A DNA stretch of 64,000 nt. It comes from Streptococcus oralis (lineage in GTDB: Bacteria; Bacillota; Bacilli; Lactobacillales; Streptococcaceae). The notes below the pieces were generated by a model that made no database searches, was not told where the DNA came from, and saw only the letters and a program-made list of their open reading frames with translations. The stretch is from contig NZ_CP046524.1 in the NCBI RefSeq assembly GCF_021497945.1, positions 1,880,086 through 1,944,085 on the forward strand, given 5' to 3'. This document shows, piece after piece, positions 35,061 through 46,235 of this stretch. The position numbers were made by a program, and so were the translations under genes. The stretch's first letter is position 1. Each line of letters starts with the position of its first letter.

Positions 35061-36101
35061 TTAGTTATTCAAGGCTGCTGCCATTGTAGCTGCAACTTCA
35101 GCTTCGAAGTCGTTCGCAGCTTTCTCGATACCTTCACCAACTTCAAAGCGAGCGAACTCAACTACTGAAGCATTTACTGATTCAAGGTAAGCTTCAACTG
35201 TCTTGCTATCATCCATGATGTAGACTTGTGCAAGAAGTGTGTAAGCTTGGTCAACTTTAGTGTTGTCAAGCATGAAGCGATCCATTTTACCTGGGATGAT
35301 TTTGTCCCAGATTTTTTCTGGTTTGCCTTCTGCTGCCAACTCAGCTTTGATGTCAGCTTCTGCTTGAGCAATCACTTCATCAGTCAATTGTGCTTTTGAT
35401 CCATATTTTAAGTGTGGAAGGGCTGGTTTGTTAACCATTGCACGGCTTTCGTTGTCTTGGTCGATTACGTGGTTCAATTGTGCCAACTCATCTTTAACGA
35501 ATTGAGCGTCCAATTCTTTGTATGAAAGAACTGTTGGTTTCATCGCTGCGATGTGCATTGACAATTGTTTAGCAAGAGCTTCGTCTCCACCTTCGATAAC
35601 TGAGATAACACCGATACGACCACCATTGTGTTGGTAAGCTCCAAAGTGTTGTGCATCTGTTTTTTCGATCAAAGCAAAGCGACGGAATGAGATTTTTTCC
35701 CCGATAGTTGCAGTTGCAGACACATAAGCTGCTTCAAGAGTTTCACCTGAAGGCATTGTCAAAGCAAGTGCTTCTTCGTTGTTAGCTGGTTTTCCTTCAG
35801 CAATTACTTTAGCTGTAGCATTAACCAAGTCAACGAATTGAGCGTTTTTCGCAACGAAGTCAGTTTCAGCGTTTACTTCAATTACTGCTGCAACGTTACC
35901 GTTAACATAAACACCAGTCAAACCTTCTGCAGCAACACGATCAGCTTTCTTAGCTGCTTTCGCCATACCTTTTTCACGAAGCAATTCAATCGCTTTTTCG
36001 ATATCACCGTCTGTTTCTACAAGCGCTTTTTTAGCGTCCATAACACCGGCACCAGATTTTTCACGCAACTCTTTTACAAGTTTAGCTGTAATTTCTGCCA
36101 T
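35061..36101 (-). CDS. tsf: Elongation factor Ts
   Basis: 346 residues. N-terminal UBA-like domain ([19 protein letters not shown]), TDFVAKN motif of the core domain, and C-terminal dimerisation part. It exchanges nucleotide on EF-Tu. The SD (GGAG, 7 bp before the ATG) lies in an inverted repeat with sequence in the rpsB-tsf spacer. Confidence 0.96.
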   Translation of the reverse strand: MAEITAKLVKELREKSGAGVMDAKKALVETDGDIEKAIELLREKGMAKAAKKADRVAAEGLTGVYVNGNVAAVIEVNAETDFVAKNAQFVDLVNATAKVIAEGKPANNEEALALTMPSGETLEAAYVSATATIGEKISFRRFALIEKTDAQHFGAYQHNGGRIGVISVIEGGDEALAKQLSMHIAAMKPTVLSYKELDAQFVKDELAQLNHVIDQDNESRAMVNKPALPHLKYGSKAQLTDEVIAQAEADIKAELAAEGKPEKIWDKIIPGKMDRFMLDNTKVDQAYTLLAQVYIMDDSKTVEAYLESVNASVVEFARFEVGEGIEKAANDFEAEVAATMAAALNN

Positions 36102-36108
36102 TTTGATT

Positions 36109-36133
36109 CTCCTATATTTTTTAAAAATAGGAG
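36109..36133 (-). promoter_or_regulatory. Inverted repeat enclosing the tsf Shine-Dalgarno
   Basis: On the minus strand CTCCTAT (upstream) pairs with ATAGGAG (downstream, containing the GGAG of tsf) with an A/T-rich loop. If folded, it would occlude the ribosome binding site. Confidence 0.6.
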
Positions 36134-36179
36134 AGCTGGGCTAGGCCCCGCCCTCCTAGGTAATTACTATTTATATGAA

Positions 36180-36959
36180 TTAAGCGTTGTCGCCTTCTAC
36201 AACTTCAACGATTTCTTCGATTGAGTCAGCTTGAGCTTCTGAAGCTGCAAATTCTGCTTCAACTGCTGCTGCATCTTCACCTTGACGTCCTTCGATAATA
36301 GCGTCAGCCAATTTAGCTGTGATCAATTTAACAGCGCGGATAGCGTCATCGTTAGCTGGGATGATTACATCGATATCGTCTGGATCAGTGTTTGTGTCAA
36401 CCATCGCTACAACTGGGATACCCAATTTTTTAGCTTCTTTAACAGCGATTTGCTCTTTATGTGGGTCAACTACGTACATTACATCTGGGATACGAGGCAT
36501 ATCTTCGATACCACCCAAGAATTTTTCAAGACGTGCACGTTGTTTGTTAAGAAGTGCAACTTCTTTCTTAGGAAGAACGTCGAAAATCCCTTCTTCTTCC
36601 ATGCGTTTGATTTCTTTCAAACGAGCGATACGTTTTTGGATTGTTTCCCAGTTTGTAAGAGTTCCACCCAACCAACGGTGGTTGATGAAGTATTGACCTG
36701 AACGTACAGCTTCTTCAGCAACAGCGTCAGCAGCTTGTTTCTTAGTACCAACAAACAATACAACTGCATCGTTAGCTGCTGCGTCACGCATAAAGTCATA
36801 TGCTTGGTCAGCGTATTTTACAGTTTGTTGCAAGTCGATAACGTGGATTCCGTTACGCTCAGTGAAGATGTACTTAGCCATCTTAGGGTTCCAGCGACGA
36901 GTTTGGTGACCAAAGTGTACACCAGCCTCAAGAAGTTGTTTCATTGAAATTACTGCCAT
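36180..36959 (-). CDS. rpsB: 30S ribosomal protein S2
   Basis: 259 residues from ATG 36959 ([19 protein letters not shown]), with AAAGGAG; an in-frame ATG at 37007 adds a non-conserved tail. Core region with [12 protein letters not shown] and the C-terminal acidic tail. Joins the small subunit late in assembly. Co-transcribed with tsf across a 78-bp spacer. Confidence 0.97.
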   Translation of the reverse strand: MAVISMKQLLEAGVHFGHQTRRWNPKMAKYIFTERNGIHVIDLQQTVKYADQAYDFMRDAAANDAVVLFVGTKKQAADAVAEEAVRSGQYFINHRWLGGTLTNWETIQKRIARLKEIKRMEEEGIFDVLPKKEVALLNKQRARLEKFLGGIEDMPRIPDVMYVVDPHKEQIAVKEAKKLGIPVVAMVDTNTDPDDIDVIIPANDDAIRAVKLITAKLADAIIEGRQGEDAAAVEAEFAASEAQADSIEEIVEVVEGDNA

Positions 36960-37148
36960 GAGTATTTCTCCTTTTTGTTTTTTCCTCTTCTCGATTTCAA
37001 CTTGCAAAACGACCCAAGGGCAACAGTTTCACAATTCATCAAGAATGAGTATTATCGTTTACACGACAGGTTTCATTTTATCATATTTCAACAGTATTTT
37101 CAAGCTATTTAGTAGAATTTTAGTAGGACTTTCGGCTAAAAACATTAA

Positions 37149-37170
37149 AAGAGACTCGATTGAGTCTCTT
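37149..37170 (-). terminator. Terminator of pcsB
   Basis: On the minus strand AAGAGACTC, loop AATC, GAGTCTCTT, TTAATG; 9-bp stem 12 bp after the pcsB stop. Confidence 0.8.
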
Positions 37171-37181
37171 CGTTTTATACA

Positions 37182-38387
37182 TTAGTTTGGATAGATGTAT
37201 GTTACGTAACCTTCAGAAGTTGTAGTTGGGTTGAACCATCCACGTTTGTTTCCGATTGTACGATCTCCACCGTAGTTTGATTCTGATACTTGGATACGAG
37301 TTGATGATGAAACTGCTGTAACAACCGCTACGTGTCCATAACCACCATCATTCCAACATGCAATCGCACCAACTTGTGGAGTTGAACCTGTACGGAATCC
37401 TGCTGCGGCTGCACTTGTTGCCCACTGAGCTCCGTTGCCCCAGTAATCTCCAGCCCAAGGTGCCAATGTTTTAGCTCCCCAAGTACATTCACCAGTTGGA
37501 TAACTTGAAGCATTTGAGCTGTAAGTTGGACGTTGTCTAGCAGGCGCTGGCGCAGGTGCCGGAGTGTAGCTTGAATCTTCCTCGTCAGTTGTTGATGTTG
37601 CTTGTACTTGAGCTGAGAAACTTGTGTTTCCAGAAGCAACAACTGACTGCTGTTGGCTTGTTTGACGTGCTCTGTAAGTTGCTTCTGCTTCTGCAGCAGC
37701 ACGTGCTTCTGCCTCTGCTACTGCTTTCTGCTCTAGCAAACTAGCTTTCTCACCTTCTGCAGTAGCTTTCTCAGCAGCAAGATTCAACTCTGCAACCTTC
37801 AACTCAGCTTGCTTAGTTGTCAATGCCTGCGCATCATCAGCCAGTTTTTGTTGGTTAGCAATAACTGTATTGATTGCTTCATTATTGGCTACTTGTTTAT
37901 CAGAAATTGCTTTTTTATCAGCCTTTTGTTGCTCCAACATTTTGTTGTTAGCCGATACAATCTCACTCATTGCAGCAACACGCGAAATGGCTTCTGTGAT
38001 TGATTTTGAGTTTACAATTGTATTAATGTAGCTAGTCGCAGCTCCGTTTGTCTGTGCGCTGCGTGCTTGTTTTTCTAAAGAAGCATTACGAGCTACGATA
38101 TTTTTAGAAAGCTCTGTAATTTCTCCTTCAAGTTTTTTAGATTCAGCTTGTAATTTTTCGTTTTCGGCTTGCAAGCTTGCTTGCTCTGCTTGAATTGTTG
38201 AAACTTGACCTTGGATTTGATCCACTTGCTTTTGAGCTTCTTGTTGTTGCGCTGTTAAACTGCTAATTTTATTATCTTGAGCAGCAATTTTTTCATCAGT
38301 TGTTTCTGCACGAACAGTTGTCAATACTGCCGTTTGTGAGACCAATACTGTACTTAACAAAAGTGACGCTAAGATTTTTTTCTTCAT
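37182..38387 (-). CDS. pcsB: Peptidoglycan hydrolase PcsB (divisome)
   Basis: 401 residues. Signal peptide (about 1-27), a long coiled-coil of heptads (28-245), an Ala/Pro linker, and a CHAP domain with Cys301 (GECTWG) and His352 (GGYGHVAVV). It splits septal peptidoglycan under control of FtsEX. Slightly longer linker than the 392-residue pneumococcal protein as I remember it. A VicR-type box lies upstream. Confidence 0.94.
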   Translation of the reverse strand: MKKKILASLLLSTVLVSQTAVLTTVRAETTDEKIAAQDNKISSLTAQQQEAQKQVDQIQGQVSTIQAEQASLQAENEKLQAESKKLEGEITELSKNIVARNASLEKQARSAQTNGAATSYINTIVNSKSITEAISRVAAMSEIVSANNKMLEQQKADKKAISDKQVANNEAINTVIANQQKLADDAQALTTKQAELKVAELNLAAEKATAEGEKASLLEQKAVAEAEARAAAEAEATYRARQTSQQQSVVASGNTSFSAQVQATSTTDEEDSSYTPAPAPAPARQRPTYSSNASSYPTGECTWGAKTLAPWAGDYWGNGAQWATSAAAAGFRTGSTPQVGAIACWNDGGYGHVAVVTAVSSSTRIQVSESNYGGDRTIGNKRGWFNPTTTSEGYVTYIYPN

Positions 38388-38422
38388 ATTCTGTCGATAC
38401 TCCTTCTATTTGAGACATTACT

Positions 38423-38466
38423 AGTATACCAAAAAAAGACATAATAAATATTACGCCTTTGTTACA
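38423..38466 (-). promoter_or_regulatory. pcsB promoter with VicR (WalR) box
   Basis: TGTAAC-AAAGG-CGTAAT (38450-38466, minus strand) fits the VicR direct repeat TGTWAH-N5-TGTWAH, second half-site 5 of 6. A -10 TATACT is at 38423-38428. Confidence 0.75.
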
Positions 38467-38480
38467 TTTATATTTCTTTC

Positions 38481-38975
38481 TCATAGATAATATTTTTCAA
38501 AAATGTATTGGAAAATCGCCATCCATAAAAAGTTCAGAATCATTGATGGGACAAGACTATAGACGATGAATACCGGCATGGAATCTACAGTCAGTCCTAC
38601 GGCAAGAGCCAAAAGATAGCTCCCCATATCAAACAGAAAACTGATCACAATAATGGTCAACATCCTTGTCCAACGATTCGTCAAAATCACGCTGTTAAAC
38701 TTGTGGAGTGAAGCGCCAATCAAGATAAACAAAAGCGTGGCAATTCCAATCAAGTGGAAAAAATAAATATCGTAAACCAAACCCACGATACAACAATAGG
38801 CTAGATAGAGATACTCTGACACTTCGATTGTCTCAAATAAGAGAAACAAGAATAGAAAATGACTGGCTAAATGAAAGTGGGGGAAGAAGGATCCCACCAG
38901 TTGACCAATATGAGCATCAATTAGAACAACAACAGGGAGTAAAAAGAAAATACCAACTTGTCTAAACAGTCTCAT
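38481..38975 (-). CDS. mreD: Rod shape-determining protein MreD
   Basis: 164 residues, several hydrophobic segments, with the MreD-like N-terminus (FLLPVVVLIDAHIGQL). Partner of MreC in peripheral (side-wall) peptidoglycan synthesis. 2 bp after mreC and upstream of pcsB. Confidence 0.88.
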   Translation of the reverse strand: MRLFRQVGIFFLLPVVVLIDAHIGQLVGSFFPHFHLASHFLFLFLLFETIEVSEYLYLAYCCIVGLVYDIYFFHLIGIATLLFILIGASLHKFNSVILTNRWTRMLTIIVISFLFDMGSYLLALAVGLTVDSMPVFIVYSLVPSMILNFLWMAIFQYIFEKYYL

Positions 38976-38977
38976 TA

Positions 38978-39793
38978 CTAATTCCCCACTAACTCTACCA
39001 CATGAAGGCCTTTGGTGTCAGCACTTAACTTTACAGTTACCTCTCGCGTTAGATAATCACTGCTGTGCGTTGTGGCAACAACCTCGCCAACAGGAATATC
39101 CTTAACATTGAAGTTTCCGAGTCCCCCTGTAGTCACCTTGTCTCCCGCGCTAATGTCGCTGTTACTATTTAATTGGCTAATTTTAAGCAGTTCAGATTCC
39201 TTGTCATAACCAACGATAATTCCGTAAATTTCAGTAGAACCATGTTGGATTTTAACAGAGATCTTATCCGTGTTTTCAGCGTTGGTTAAAAGATTGACAG
39301 TTGTTGAATGATCTTCCACCTTTGAAACACTACCAACCAAGCCACCGTTTGCAATGGCCAACATATTTTCAGAAGCTCCTTTTGAACTTCCTACATCAAT
39401 TGTTAACTCTTGCTTCCAAGATACTGGAGCACGCATAATCACATCTGCTGCTAGGGTTTTTGTAGCCTGTAATTTTGACTTCATCTCTAGCAACTGACGT
39501 AGTTGTTCATTTTCTGTTTTTAAACGTTCTGATTGATTAGACTCCACCTCTAGTTGATAGAGTTGTTTTTTTAGACTTTCGTTTTCATTGTAAGTCTGCG
39601 TCAAATGCCCCAAATCTGATTTGAAAGTGTCAAACCACTGAAAGGGTTTTTGAACAATTCTATCTACTAAAGAAATCCCATCTCCTAGTTTTGTCACAAT
39701 AGCACTTGAATAGGTTGTCACTAATAGTACAGAAACTGCCAGAACTGTGACAAAAACGATGATTAGATATTTTGATTTTTTAAAACGGTTCAT
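38978..39793 (-). CDS. mreC: Rod shape-determining protein MreC
   Basis: 271 residues. One N-terminal transmembrane helix (about 9-28), a coiled coil (about 65-105) and a C-terminal beta-rich MreC domain (GGLVGSVSKVEDHSTTVNLLT). Coordinates elongation-type wall synthesis with MreD. Confidence 0.92.
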   Translation of the reverse strand: MNRFKKSKYLIIVFVTVLAVSVLLVTTYSSAIVTKLGDGISLVDRIVQKPFQWFDTFKSDLGHLTQTYNENESLKKQLYQLEVESNQSERLKTENEQLRQLLEMKSKLQATKTLAADVIMRAPVSWKQELTIDVGSSKGASENMLAIANGGLVGSVSKVEDHSTTVNLLTNAENTDKISVKIQHGSTEIYGIIVGYDKESELLKISQLNSNSDISAGDKVTTGGLGNFNVKDIPVGEVVATTHSSDYLTREVTVKLSADTKGLHVVELVGN

Positions 39794-39853
39794 ATTCCTA
39801 CCTTTATACTAAAAATCTGCTACTGTGAGCTTCTTATCAAGCCTACAAATCTG

Positions 39854-40648
39854 CTAAGATTTTAAGAAAAATAAGAGACATCCCAGCACCAGAATCACAA
39901 GAATCGCCAGTGTATCCTTTTGACACCATCTCAACTGTCTATACTGGCTTCTACCCTTTCCTCCCTGATAACCACGCGCTTCCATGGCTATTGCCAATGA
40001 ATCTGCACGCTTTAAGCTCGTCGCAAAAAGAGGAATTAAAATCGGAATCATAGCCTTTACTTTTTGAACGATACTACCTTCGCCAAAGTCAACTCCACGA
40101 GCTTTCTGAGCATTCATAATTCTCGTTGTGTCATCCATCAAGGTTGGAACAAAACGCAAACTCATTGATAACATCAGACCAATTTCATGAACGGGAACTT
40201 TCACGCGTTTCAGAGGTGCTAAAAGAGCTTCAACTGCAGCTGCCAAACTCAAAGGCATGGTCGTTAACGTTAGCAAAGTTGAAAAGAAAATAATCAACAC
40301 AAAACGACAGAAAATAATCCCAGCTTGTTGCAAAGCATAATCCGTTATTTTTATAAAAGAAAACTCAAATAGGACATTTCCACTTGAAATGAAAAAGAGC
40401 TGAAAAAGAGTCGTAAAAGTAATCAGGAAGAACATGGATTTTAATCCCTGAACGAAAAATGAGAGAGAAACGCCTGACAAAGCGATAAATATACCTGTCG
40501 CTACAAACAGAATGAGATTGGTGAGAGGATTATTGGCCCAAAATACAATCAAAATCAACAGGATCATAGCGAGCAATTTGCTACGGGGATCCAAGCGATG
40601 AATGATGGAATCTCCTGGTATATAACGCCCTAAAATCATACTATCCAT
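39854..40648 (-). CDS. ecfT: ECF transporter transmembrane protein EcfT
   Basis: 264 residues with five or six hydrophobic segments. The EcfT coupling motifs are ARG-type: [10 protein letters not shown] and MEARGYQGG. It couples the two ATPases to different S-components for vitamins. The start at 40648 overlaps the upstream ecfA2 by 8 bp. Confidence 0.93.
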   Translation of the reverse strand: MDSMILGRYIPGDSIIHRLDPRSKLLAMILLILIVFWANNPLTNLILFVATGIFIALSGVSLSFFVQGLKSMFFLITFTTLFQLFFISSGNVLFEFSFIKITDYALQQAGIIFCRFVLIIFFSTLLTLTTMPLSLAAAVEALLAPLKRVKVPVHEIGLMLSMSLRFVPTLMDDTTRIMNAQKARGVDFGEGSIVQKVKAMIPILIPLFATSLKRADSLAIAMEARGYQGGKGRSQYRQLRWCQKDTLAILVILVLGCLLFFLKS

Positions 40649-41480
40649 TTAGCGACTCCTTAAACTCCTCTATCTTGATTGGCAGTTTTTTAAAAGCTAT
40701 ACCTCTATCTGCCAAACGTTTGCAAAAGGCTGTGATTTTAGGCACACCTAACTGCACATTTTCCATAAAGGCTACATCTTGGAAAACTTCGCTCGGTTTA
40801 CCACTTTTGACTAAGCTCCCCTTTTCCATAACGTAGACCTGATCAGCATACTCAGCTACATCATCCATCAAATGCGTTACCAGAACGATTGTCATTCCAG
40901 CAAGGTGAAGTTTTTTAAACAGGGTCATCAATTCTTTTCTGCCCAGAGGATCTAACCCTGCTGTTGGCTCATCCAAAACCAAGACAGTTGGTTCCATGGC
41001 TAGCATACCTGCTATAGCCACACGTCTCATCTGACCACCTGAAAGTTCAAAAGGACTGCGATCAAAGAGTGACTCATTGATGCCTACCAAGGCTAACTTT
41101 TCACGCGCAACTTTCTTGGCCTCTTCCTCAGAAACTCCAAAATTTTGCGGTCCAAACGCAACATCTTTCAAAACAGTCTCTTCAAAAATTTGATTTTCAG
41201 CAAATTGAAACACTAGACCAACCTGCTTTCGAATCTGACGAATTTCTTTATTGGTTGATGTAGAGGTAATGACAGTGTCAAAAACTCGAACAGAACCCTT
41301 ACTTGGTACCAATAGGCCATTTAAAAGCTGTAAAATCGTTGATTTCCCACTACCTGTGTGCCCTACTAAAGCTGTATAGGAACCATCCTCAATCGTCAAA
41401 GAAACATCAGTCAAGGCTGATGAAGATAGGGGAGTCCCCTCTTGATAAGTAAAGTTCACATTTTCTAGAGTAATTCCCAT
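40641..41480 (-). CDS. ecfA2: ECF transporter ATPase EcfA2
   Basis: 279 residues. Walker [10 protein letters not shown], signature LSGGQMRR, Walker [14 protein letters not shown]-loop VTHLMDD. Forms the heterodimeric motor with EcfA1. Overlaps ecfA1 by 16 bp. Confidence 0.93.
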   Translation of the reverse strand: MGITLENVNFTYQEGTPLSSSALTDVSLTIEDGSYTALVGHTGSGKSTILQLLNGLLVPSKGSVRVFDTVITSTSTNKEIRQIRKQVGLVFQFAENQIFEETVLKDVAFGPQNFGVSEEEAKKVAREKLALVGINESLFDRSPFELSGGQMRRVAIAGMLAMEPTVLVLDEPTAGLDPLGRKELMTLFKKLHLAGMTIVLVTHLMDDVAEYADQVYVMEKGSLVKSGKPSEVFQDVAFMENVQLGVPKITAFCKRLADRGIAFKKLPIKIEEFKESLNG

Positions 41481-42292
41481 AGCTTGTCCTCTAGCTCTCC
41501 TTCTGTCAAATAGCCATCCGGCAACTGATAGCCAGCCTCTCTCAAAGATTCTCTCAATTGATTAGTAAAAGGCTCATCTAACCCTATCTGGTCAAGGTCA
41601 TCCCGAGAAAAAAGTTCTCTTGGGCTACTGGTTGACTCCACTTGGCCTTTTTTCATAACCAAGACACGGTCACTCATCGCAACTTCTTCCAAGTCATGTG
41701 TAATGGAGACGACTGTCATCTGGTGGTCTTTTCGAATCTCTTGAACTGTCTGAATCAGTTCTCTTCGTCCCTCGGGATCCAACATACTTGTAGCCTCATC
41801 CAGAATTAAAATAGCTGGCCTCAGGGCAACAACTCCCGCAATAGCCACCCGCTGTTTTTGTCCACCAGATAAGCGAGCTGGTTCTCTCTTCTTAAAGTTC
41901 AGCATCCCTACCAACTCCAAAGATTCAGCCACTCTTTTCTTCATTTCTTCTCGAGGAAGTCCCTGGTTTTCTAAACCAAAGGCGACATCATCTTCAACAG
42001 TTGCCCCCACAAATTGGTTATCTGGATTTTGAAAAACCATACCAATTTGACGGCGTAAGTCCCAAACATTCTCAGAGGACAGCAATTGCCCATCTATCCA
42101 GATTTCCCCAGACTCTGCTTCAAGCAAGCCATCAATCAAACGGATAGTTGTCGATTTCCCACTCCCATTATGACCTACAATTGAAAGCCATTCTCCACGT
42201 TTCACGTGAAACGAGACATTATTAACGTCATAATGTTCCTGGTCTTCCTTGTAACGAAAAGACAGATTTTTTACTTCAATAATCGATTTCAT
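41465..42292 (-). CDS. ecfA1: ECF transporter ATPase EcfA1
   Basis: 275 residues. Walker [10 protein letters not shown], signature [10 protein letters not shown], Walker [14 protein letters not shown]-loop ITHDLEE. Overlaps pgsA by 4 bp. Contains a perfect parS sequence (42199-42212). Confidence 0.93.
   Translation of the reverse strand: MKSIIEVKNLSFRYKEDQEHYDVNNVSFHVKRGEWLSIVGHNGSGKSTTIRLIDGLLEAESGEIWIDGQLLSSENVWDLRRQIGMVFQNPDNQFVGATVEDDVAFGLENQGLPREEMKKRVAESLELVGMLNFKKREPARLSGGQKQRVAIAGVVALRPAILILDEATSMLDPEGRRELIQTVQEIRKDHQMTVVSITHDLEEVAMSDRVLVMKKGQVESTSSPRELFSRDDLDQIGLDEPFTNQLRESLREAGYQLPDGYLTEGELEDKLWELL
42199..42212. other. parS site in ecfA1
   Basis: GTTTCACGTGAAAC, the perfect 14-bp palindromic core of the parS consensus. 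ParB (63020-63778) should load here. Located about 22 kb from oriC. Confidence 0.92.
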
Positions 42293-42834
42293 TTCGAACC
42301 AAATGTCCCTTTGAATACATGAGCGCTACCCTTGAAATAATCATAACCAGAGTAGATAGTGAAAAACAAAGCGATATAAAGCAACAGCTGACCAATTAAA
42401 TTCCAATGTAAGAGCAAAAAGATAATAGCAAACATCTGACTAAAGGTCTTGATTTTCCCTGGCATCGCTGCTGCTAGAACTGTCCCTCCCGTCTCAACAA
42501 GCAACAAACGCAAGCCTGTCACCGCAAGTTCACGACAGATGATAATAGCAACAACCCAAGCTGGAGCCATACCTAACTCAATCAACATGATAAATGCTGA
42601 CATAACTAGCAACTTATCCGCCATTGGATCTGCAAACTTCCCAAAGTTGCTGACCACATTCCATTTTCGAGCAAGATAGCCATCGAGATAATCCGTTATA
42701 CTAGCAACTGCAAAGATGACTGCCGCCAGCAGGTGACTGCCTTGTGAATGGTCCAAAGTCAAAATAAAAATAAAGAGAGGTATAAAGAGAATTCTACCAA
42801 TAGTTAATATATTAGGAATTTGTTCTTTCTTCAT
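42289..42834 (-). CDS. pgsA: CDP-diacylglycerol-glycerol-3-phosphate 3-phosphatidyltransferase
   Basis: 181 residues, multiple transmembrane helices. The CDP-alcohol motif, D-x2-DG-x2-AR...G...D-x3-D, is in DYLDGYLARKW with GKFADPMADK. Makes phosphatidylglycerophosphate for phosphatidylglycerol. Precedes ecfA1 with a 4-bp overlap. Confidence 0.93.
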   Translation of the reverse strand: MKKEQIPNILTIGRILFIPLFIFILTLDHSQGSHLLAAVIFAVASITDYLDGYLARKWNVVSNFGKFADPMADKLLVMSAFIMLIELGMAPAWVVAIIICRELAVTGLRLLLVETGGTVLAAAMPGKIKTFSQMFAIIFLLLHWNLIGQLLLYIALFFTIYSGYDYFKGSAHVFKGTFGSK

Positions 42835-42844
42835 TGGTTTTTCC

Positions 42845-43669
42845 TTAATCTATAGTGAATGTAAGTGTTACAGTTCCAGTCTGAGTTGTCAGCTTCGAGG
42901 TGTCGATCGTTTGATTGTCCACAGTTAAAGTAACTCCCTTCACTACACCCAAAGTAATAGTCACAGGTTCTTTCGTCGAAACTGTTGTTTTTGCATTTCT
43001 ATTGTCTGATGACAAGGTCACACCACCTTCAAGCTCACTTCCTGAAACACTAATCCAGCTAGTTGCATCTGAAACTGTCAGTTGAATGGTAGCCGTTTCC
43101 TTACTCGTTTTATAGCGAGCTTCAATACGGTTCCCTTCACCTGAAACGGTAATAGTTGATTCCACAGTAGAAGATGAGCTAGACGTCTGACTGCTAGAAG
43201 ATGAACTAGTTGAGGTTGTTGAAGTGGTTGAGCTAACAACACTATAATTAGGCGAAGAAGGACGCGTTGGTTGAGTCTGGATATAATTCCAAACATAATA
43301 AGTCACAAAAATTAAAATCGACAAAGCAAATAGAACGAAATAAAACAAGGGGAGGTGAGACGTTTTTTTCTTATTTGATCGTCTGCGACCAGACAAGTCT
43401 TCTTCATCAACATCTACCTCTTCGTAGGTAATCATGCTTCCCGAATCATAGGCATCCAAAATGATTCGCTCGTCCAATTCAACCGCCCAGGCATATTTTC
43501 TTAAAAAAGAACGAGCATAAAATGAACTAGGAAGTTGATCAAAATCATCAGCCTCCATAGCCTCTAATAAATTCATCTGAATATCCGTTTTTGCCTGCAG
43601 TTCTTCTATACTCAATCCCTGATTAATTCTGGCTAGACGCAGAACCTCACCAATTGTTTTTTTTCTCAT
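42845..43669 (-). CDS. RodZ-like helix-turn-helix membrane protein
   Basis: 274 residues from ATG 43669, where the AAGGA SD is well spaced; the ATG at 43678 sits directly on the SD. N-terminal HTH (TIGEVLRLARINQGLSIEEL), one transmembrane helix (about 105-125), a Ser/Thr-rich linker and a C-terminal beta domain (DUF4115-like). RodZ links the wall synthesis machinery to cytoskeleton in rods; its role in cocci lacking MreB is less clear. Confidence 0.85.
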   Translation of the reverse strand: MRKKTIGEVLRLARINQGLSIEELQAKTDIQMNLLEAMEADDFDQLPSSFYARSFLRKYAWAVELDERIILDAYDSGSMITYEEVDVDEEDLSGRRRSNKKKTSHLPLFYFVLFALSILIFVTYYVWNYIQTQPTRPSSPNYSVVSSTTSTTSTSSSSSSQTSSSSSTVESTITVSGEGNRIEARYKTSKETATIQLTVSDATSWISVSGSELEGGVTLSSDNRNAKTTVSTKEPVTITLGVVKGVTLTVDNQTIDTSKLTTQTGTVTLTFTID

Positions 43670-43704
43670 ACGTACCATTCCTTCTTTCTAGGGTTACTTA
43701 TCTT

Positions 43705-44988
43705 TTAAGCTGGAAAGATTGTAAAATCAACTAGATCACCACCATCTATCAAACGATGACCTGCTTCAAGAACATCGTCTAAAGTAATTTCTTGTAAAAT
43801 TTTTGGTAAATCAAAAATAGTTTCTCCTCTGTCGACTGGTTCATACTGTGTCGCAATAAACTCCAAGGAGTTCATACTACTAAAAAATTCCCCAAACATC
43901 TCACTCTTAACAAGATCGAGATGTTCCTCTGTAAGATCTGAATCTTTCGTAAAGTTGTGAATAGCCTTTCGAAATTGATGAGACAAAGAAACAGGTTCTT
44001 TCGTTTCCATCGTCAACATCACAAAATGAAAGCGACTGTTGACTTCAACCTCAAGTGACAATGACGCATCCAACTTCCCTGTCTCATATAACTTTTGAAA
44101 TCGCTCAGAAGTCCAACCAAACAGCATCGTAAACAATAATTTTAGCAAAACATTATAACGGTAGCAATCTGCCTCTGCCACCTCACCTGTTCCCCTAATT
44201 CCAACAGCAAGTTTTGGAGAAGAAACCTCCATCCGGAGACTGTCTGTTTCTTTGACAGCTTGTAAAGTAAGCTTCTCCTTCCTTACTACCATTTCTTCCA
44301 AGTCTCTAAGTTTCTTTTGTGAAAAATACTTCTCAACCGCATCTACATCAAAATTCCCAACTAAAAACAAAGACATATTGACAGGTTTGTAAAAGGCTGT
44401 AAAGTTATTTTTTAAGTCATTTAGCTGGATATTGTTAATTGACTTTTCACTTCCAACAATATCTGCTGCCAGAGGAGTATTGGGATAAAGATTTGCTAAT
44501 GTTGCAAAAAACAGACGCGAATCTGGATCGTCTTGGTACATCTCACGTTCCTGTTGGATAATTTCCCTCTCTCGCTCAACTGACTCTTCTGTAAAATGAG
44601 CAACTGTTACCAATTCTTCAAGCAAATCCAAATTTTCTGATAAATGATCTATTGTTGAAAACAAATAGCTCGTCTTTGTAAAACTTGTAAAAGCATTGCT
44701 ATCAGCTCCCAAGCGTGTAAAAGACTCCATAACATCTTCAGCATTTTCTCTCTCAAACAGTTTGTGTTCAAGAAAATGTGCAATTCCAGCTGGATAACAC
44801 TGTAAACCTTTTTCAGATAGTGTAAAGCTTGTGTCTACTGAGCCAAATCGAACTGTTACAACTCCGTAAACTTCATTAAATTGTTTCTTAGGAAGGAGAG
44901 AAACTGTCAATCCATTTGATAGACGAGTCTGATAAACCGTCTCCTTTACAGCAGGATAGTATTTTTCTTCAAAGGTAACTGGTGTCAT
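43705..44988 (-). CDS. M16-family metallopeptidase (YmfH-like)
   Basis: 427 residues. Zinc motif HFLEH (H71, E74, H75) with downstream EREIIQQER supplying the third ligand. Likely active partner of the adjacent M16 protein. Overlaps it by 4 bp. Its natural substrate is unknown. Confidence 0.88.
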   Translation of the reverse strand: MTPVTFEEKYYPAVKETVYQTRLSNGLTVSLLPKKQFNEVYGVVTVRFGSVDTSFTLSEKGLQCYPAGIAHFLEHKLFERENAEDVMESFTRLGADSNAFTSFTKTSYLFSTIDHLSENLDLLEELVTVAHFTEESVEREREIIQQEREMYQDDPDSRLFFATLANLYPNTPLAADIVGSEKSINNIQLNDLKNNFTAFYKPVNMSLFLVGNFDVDAVEKYFSQKKLRDLEEMVVRKEKLTLQAVKETDSLRMEVSSPKLAVGIRGTGEVAEADCYRYNVLLKLLFTMLFGWTSERFQKLYETGKLDASLSLEVEVNSRFHFVMLTMETKEPVSLSHQFRKAIHNFTKDSDLTEEHLDLVKSEMFGEFFSSMNSLEFIATQYEPVDRGETIFDLPKILQEITLDDVLEAGHRLIDGGDLVDFTIFPA

Positions 44989-46235
44989 TCTATTCCTTCC
45001 ATAAAGTATATCGCTTGTAACCGAACACTATTTGCTGCTTTGCAGATAGCTTCTTTATCAACTTGATTTAATTTTTCAATCCAATTGTCAAAATCTGATG
45101 TAGATTTCCCTAACAAACTATTCAAGTAAACTCGCTCGATTAGTGAGCTCTGACTATCTTGCGCAAGCAATAAGGTTCTGCGAATCATCTCCTTAGTCTG
45201 TTCAATCTCCAAATCTGTAAAATTACCTTTCTTTAGTTCAAGTAATTGATGATTCATCAGTTTTCTGGCTTGATTGCGCTTTTCCCGATCAATGCCAGCA
45301 TACATCCTCAATTGACCACTAAATAAATCCAATTGACTGGAGATAGTGTAGGCTAGACCAGCATTTTCCCGAACATTTGTAAAAAGCTTAGAGTGAGCAA
45401 AACCACCTAACAGACCATTCATTACTACCATGGCCAAATGATGCTTGTCTCCATAGCTCGTAGAACAATGGTAAGCCAATTCCAAAACAGATTGGCCCAC
45501 ATTCTTACGAACCATTCCTTCCCGAAGGACATTTGAATATGGTTGTTTGTACTGAGGCTTGACATCGATTTGACGCCCAGTAAAGGAGAATGACCTCAAC
45601 CACTCCTTCACTTCAACTTCATTAAAATCACCTAAGAAAAAGAAATCAATCCGATCTTTGTTGAGAGCATCTTGAAAGCAAGTGTAGCTACTTCCCGGAG
45701 ACTCATTTGAAATGCGATTTCGTAAATCACTATATCTCAATTGAAGACGCTCATCATGGAAGAACAAGCTATCCAACTCCTTATGAGCAAAATAAAATGA
45801 ATCATCCATATCAGTAGCTAGACTAGCCAATAACTGTTTTCTTTCAATTTCAAATAAGGCTGGCTCAAAAGCACCATCTTGAGCTAAGGGGGCAAATAAA
45901 GTCTGTCTCACCAGTTCAAAAATTTGAGAAGTCAAGACATTCTTTTTGCTTAAAAAATCATCCCTCACATAGGTAAATGTTAGGTCAAGAATATGTACCT
46001 GTCCCCTACGATAAGCACTTGTGGAAATATCCGTTCCATATAAACTTGCCAAATATCTGCGAAAAGCTTGAGATGTTGGGTGAGCTTTATTGGCAGTTTC
46101 CAACATACTTGCACTTAACATGCGTCCCGCTATTGTCTCAAGAGATAAGGGAGCAGTAAAACGAATAGTGATTTTATTTGTTTTAAACTTTTTGGATTGA
46201 ATAAAATTTGCTGAAATTCCAGACACCAACTCCAT
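44985..46235 (-). CDS. M16-family protein lacking zinc site (YmfF-like)
   Basis: 416 residues. M16 fold pattern (LLGGFAHSKLFTNVRENAGLAYTISS) without HxxEH, so probably the non-catalytic partner of the downstream M16 peptidase in a two-chain protease, as in many bacterial M16 pairs. Confidence 0.85.
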   Translation of the reverse strand: MELVSGISANFIQSKKFKTNKITIRFTAPLSLETIAGRMLSASMLETANKAHPTSQAFRRYLASLYGTDISTSAYRRGQVHILDLTFTYVRDDFLSKKNVLTSQIFELVRQTLFAPLAQDGAFEPALFEIERKQLLASLATDMDDSFYFAHKELDSLFFHDERLQLRYSDLRNRISNESPGSSYTCFQDALNKDRIDFFFLGDFNEVEVKEWLRSFSFTGRQIDVKPQYKQPYSNVLREGMVRKNVGQSVLELAYHCSTSYGDKHHLAMVVMNGLLGGFAHSKLFTNVRENAGLAYTISSQLDLFSGQLRMYAGIDREKRNQARKLMNHQLLELKKGNFTDLEIEQTKEMIRRTLLLAQDSQSSLIERVYLNSLLGKSTSDFDNWIEKLNQVDKEAICKAANSVRLQAIYFMEGIE

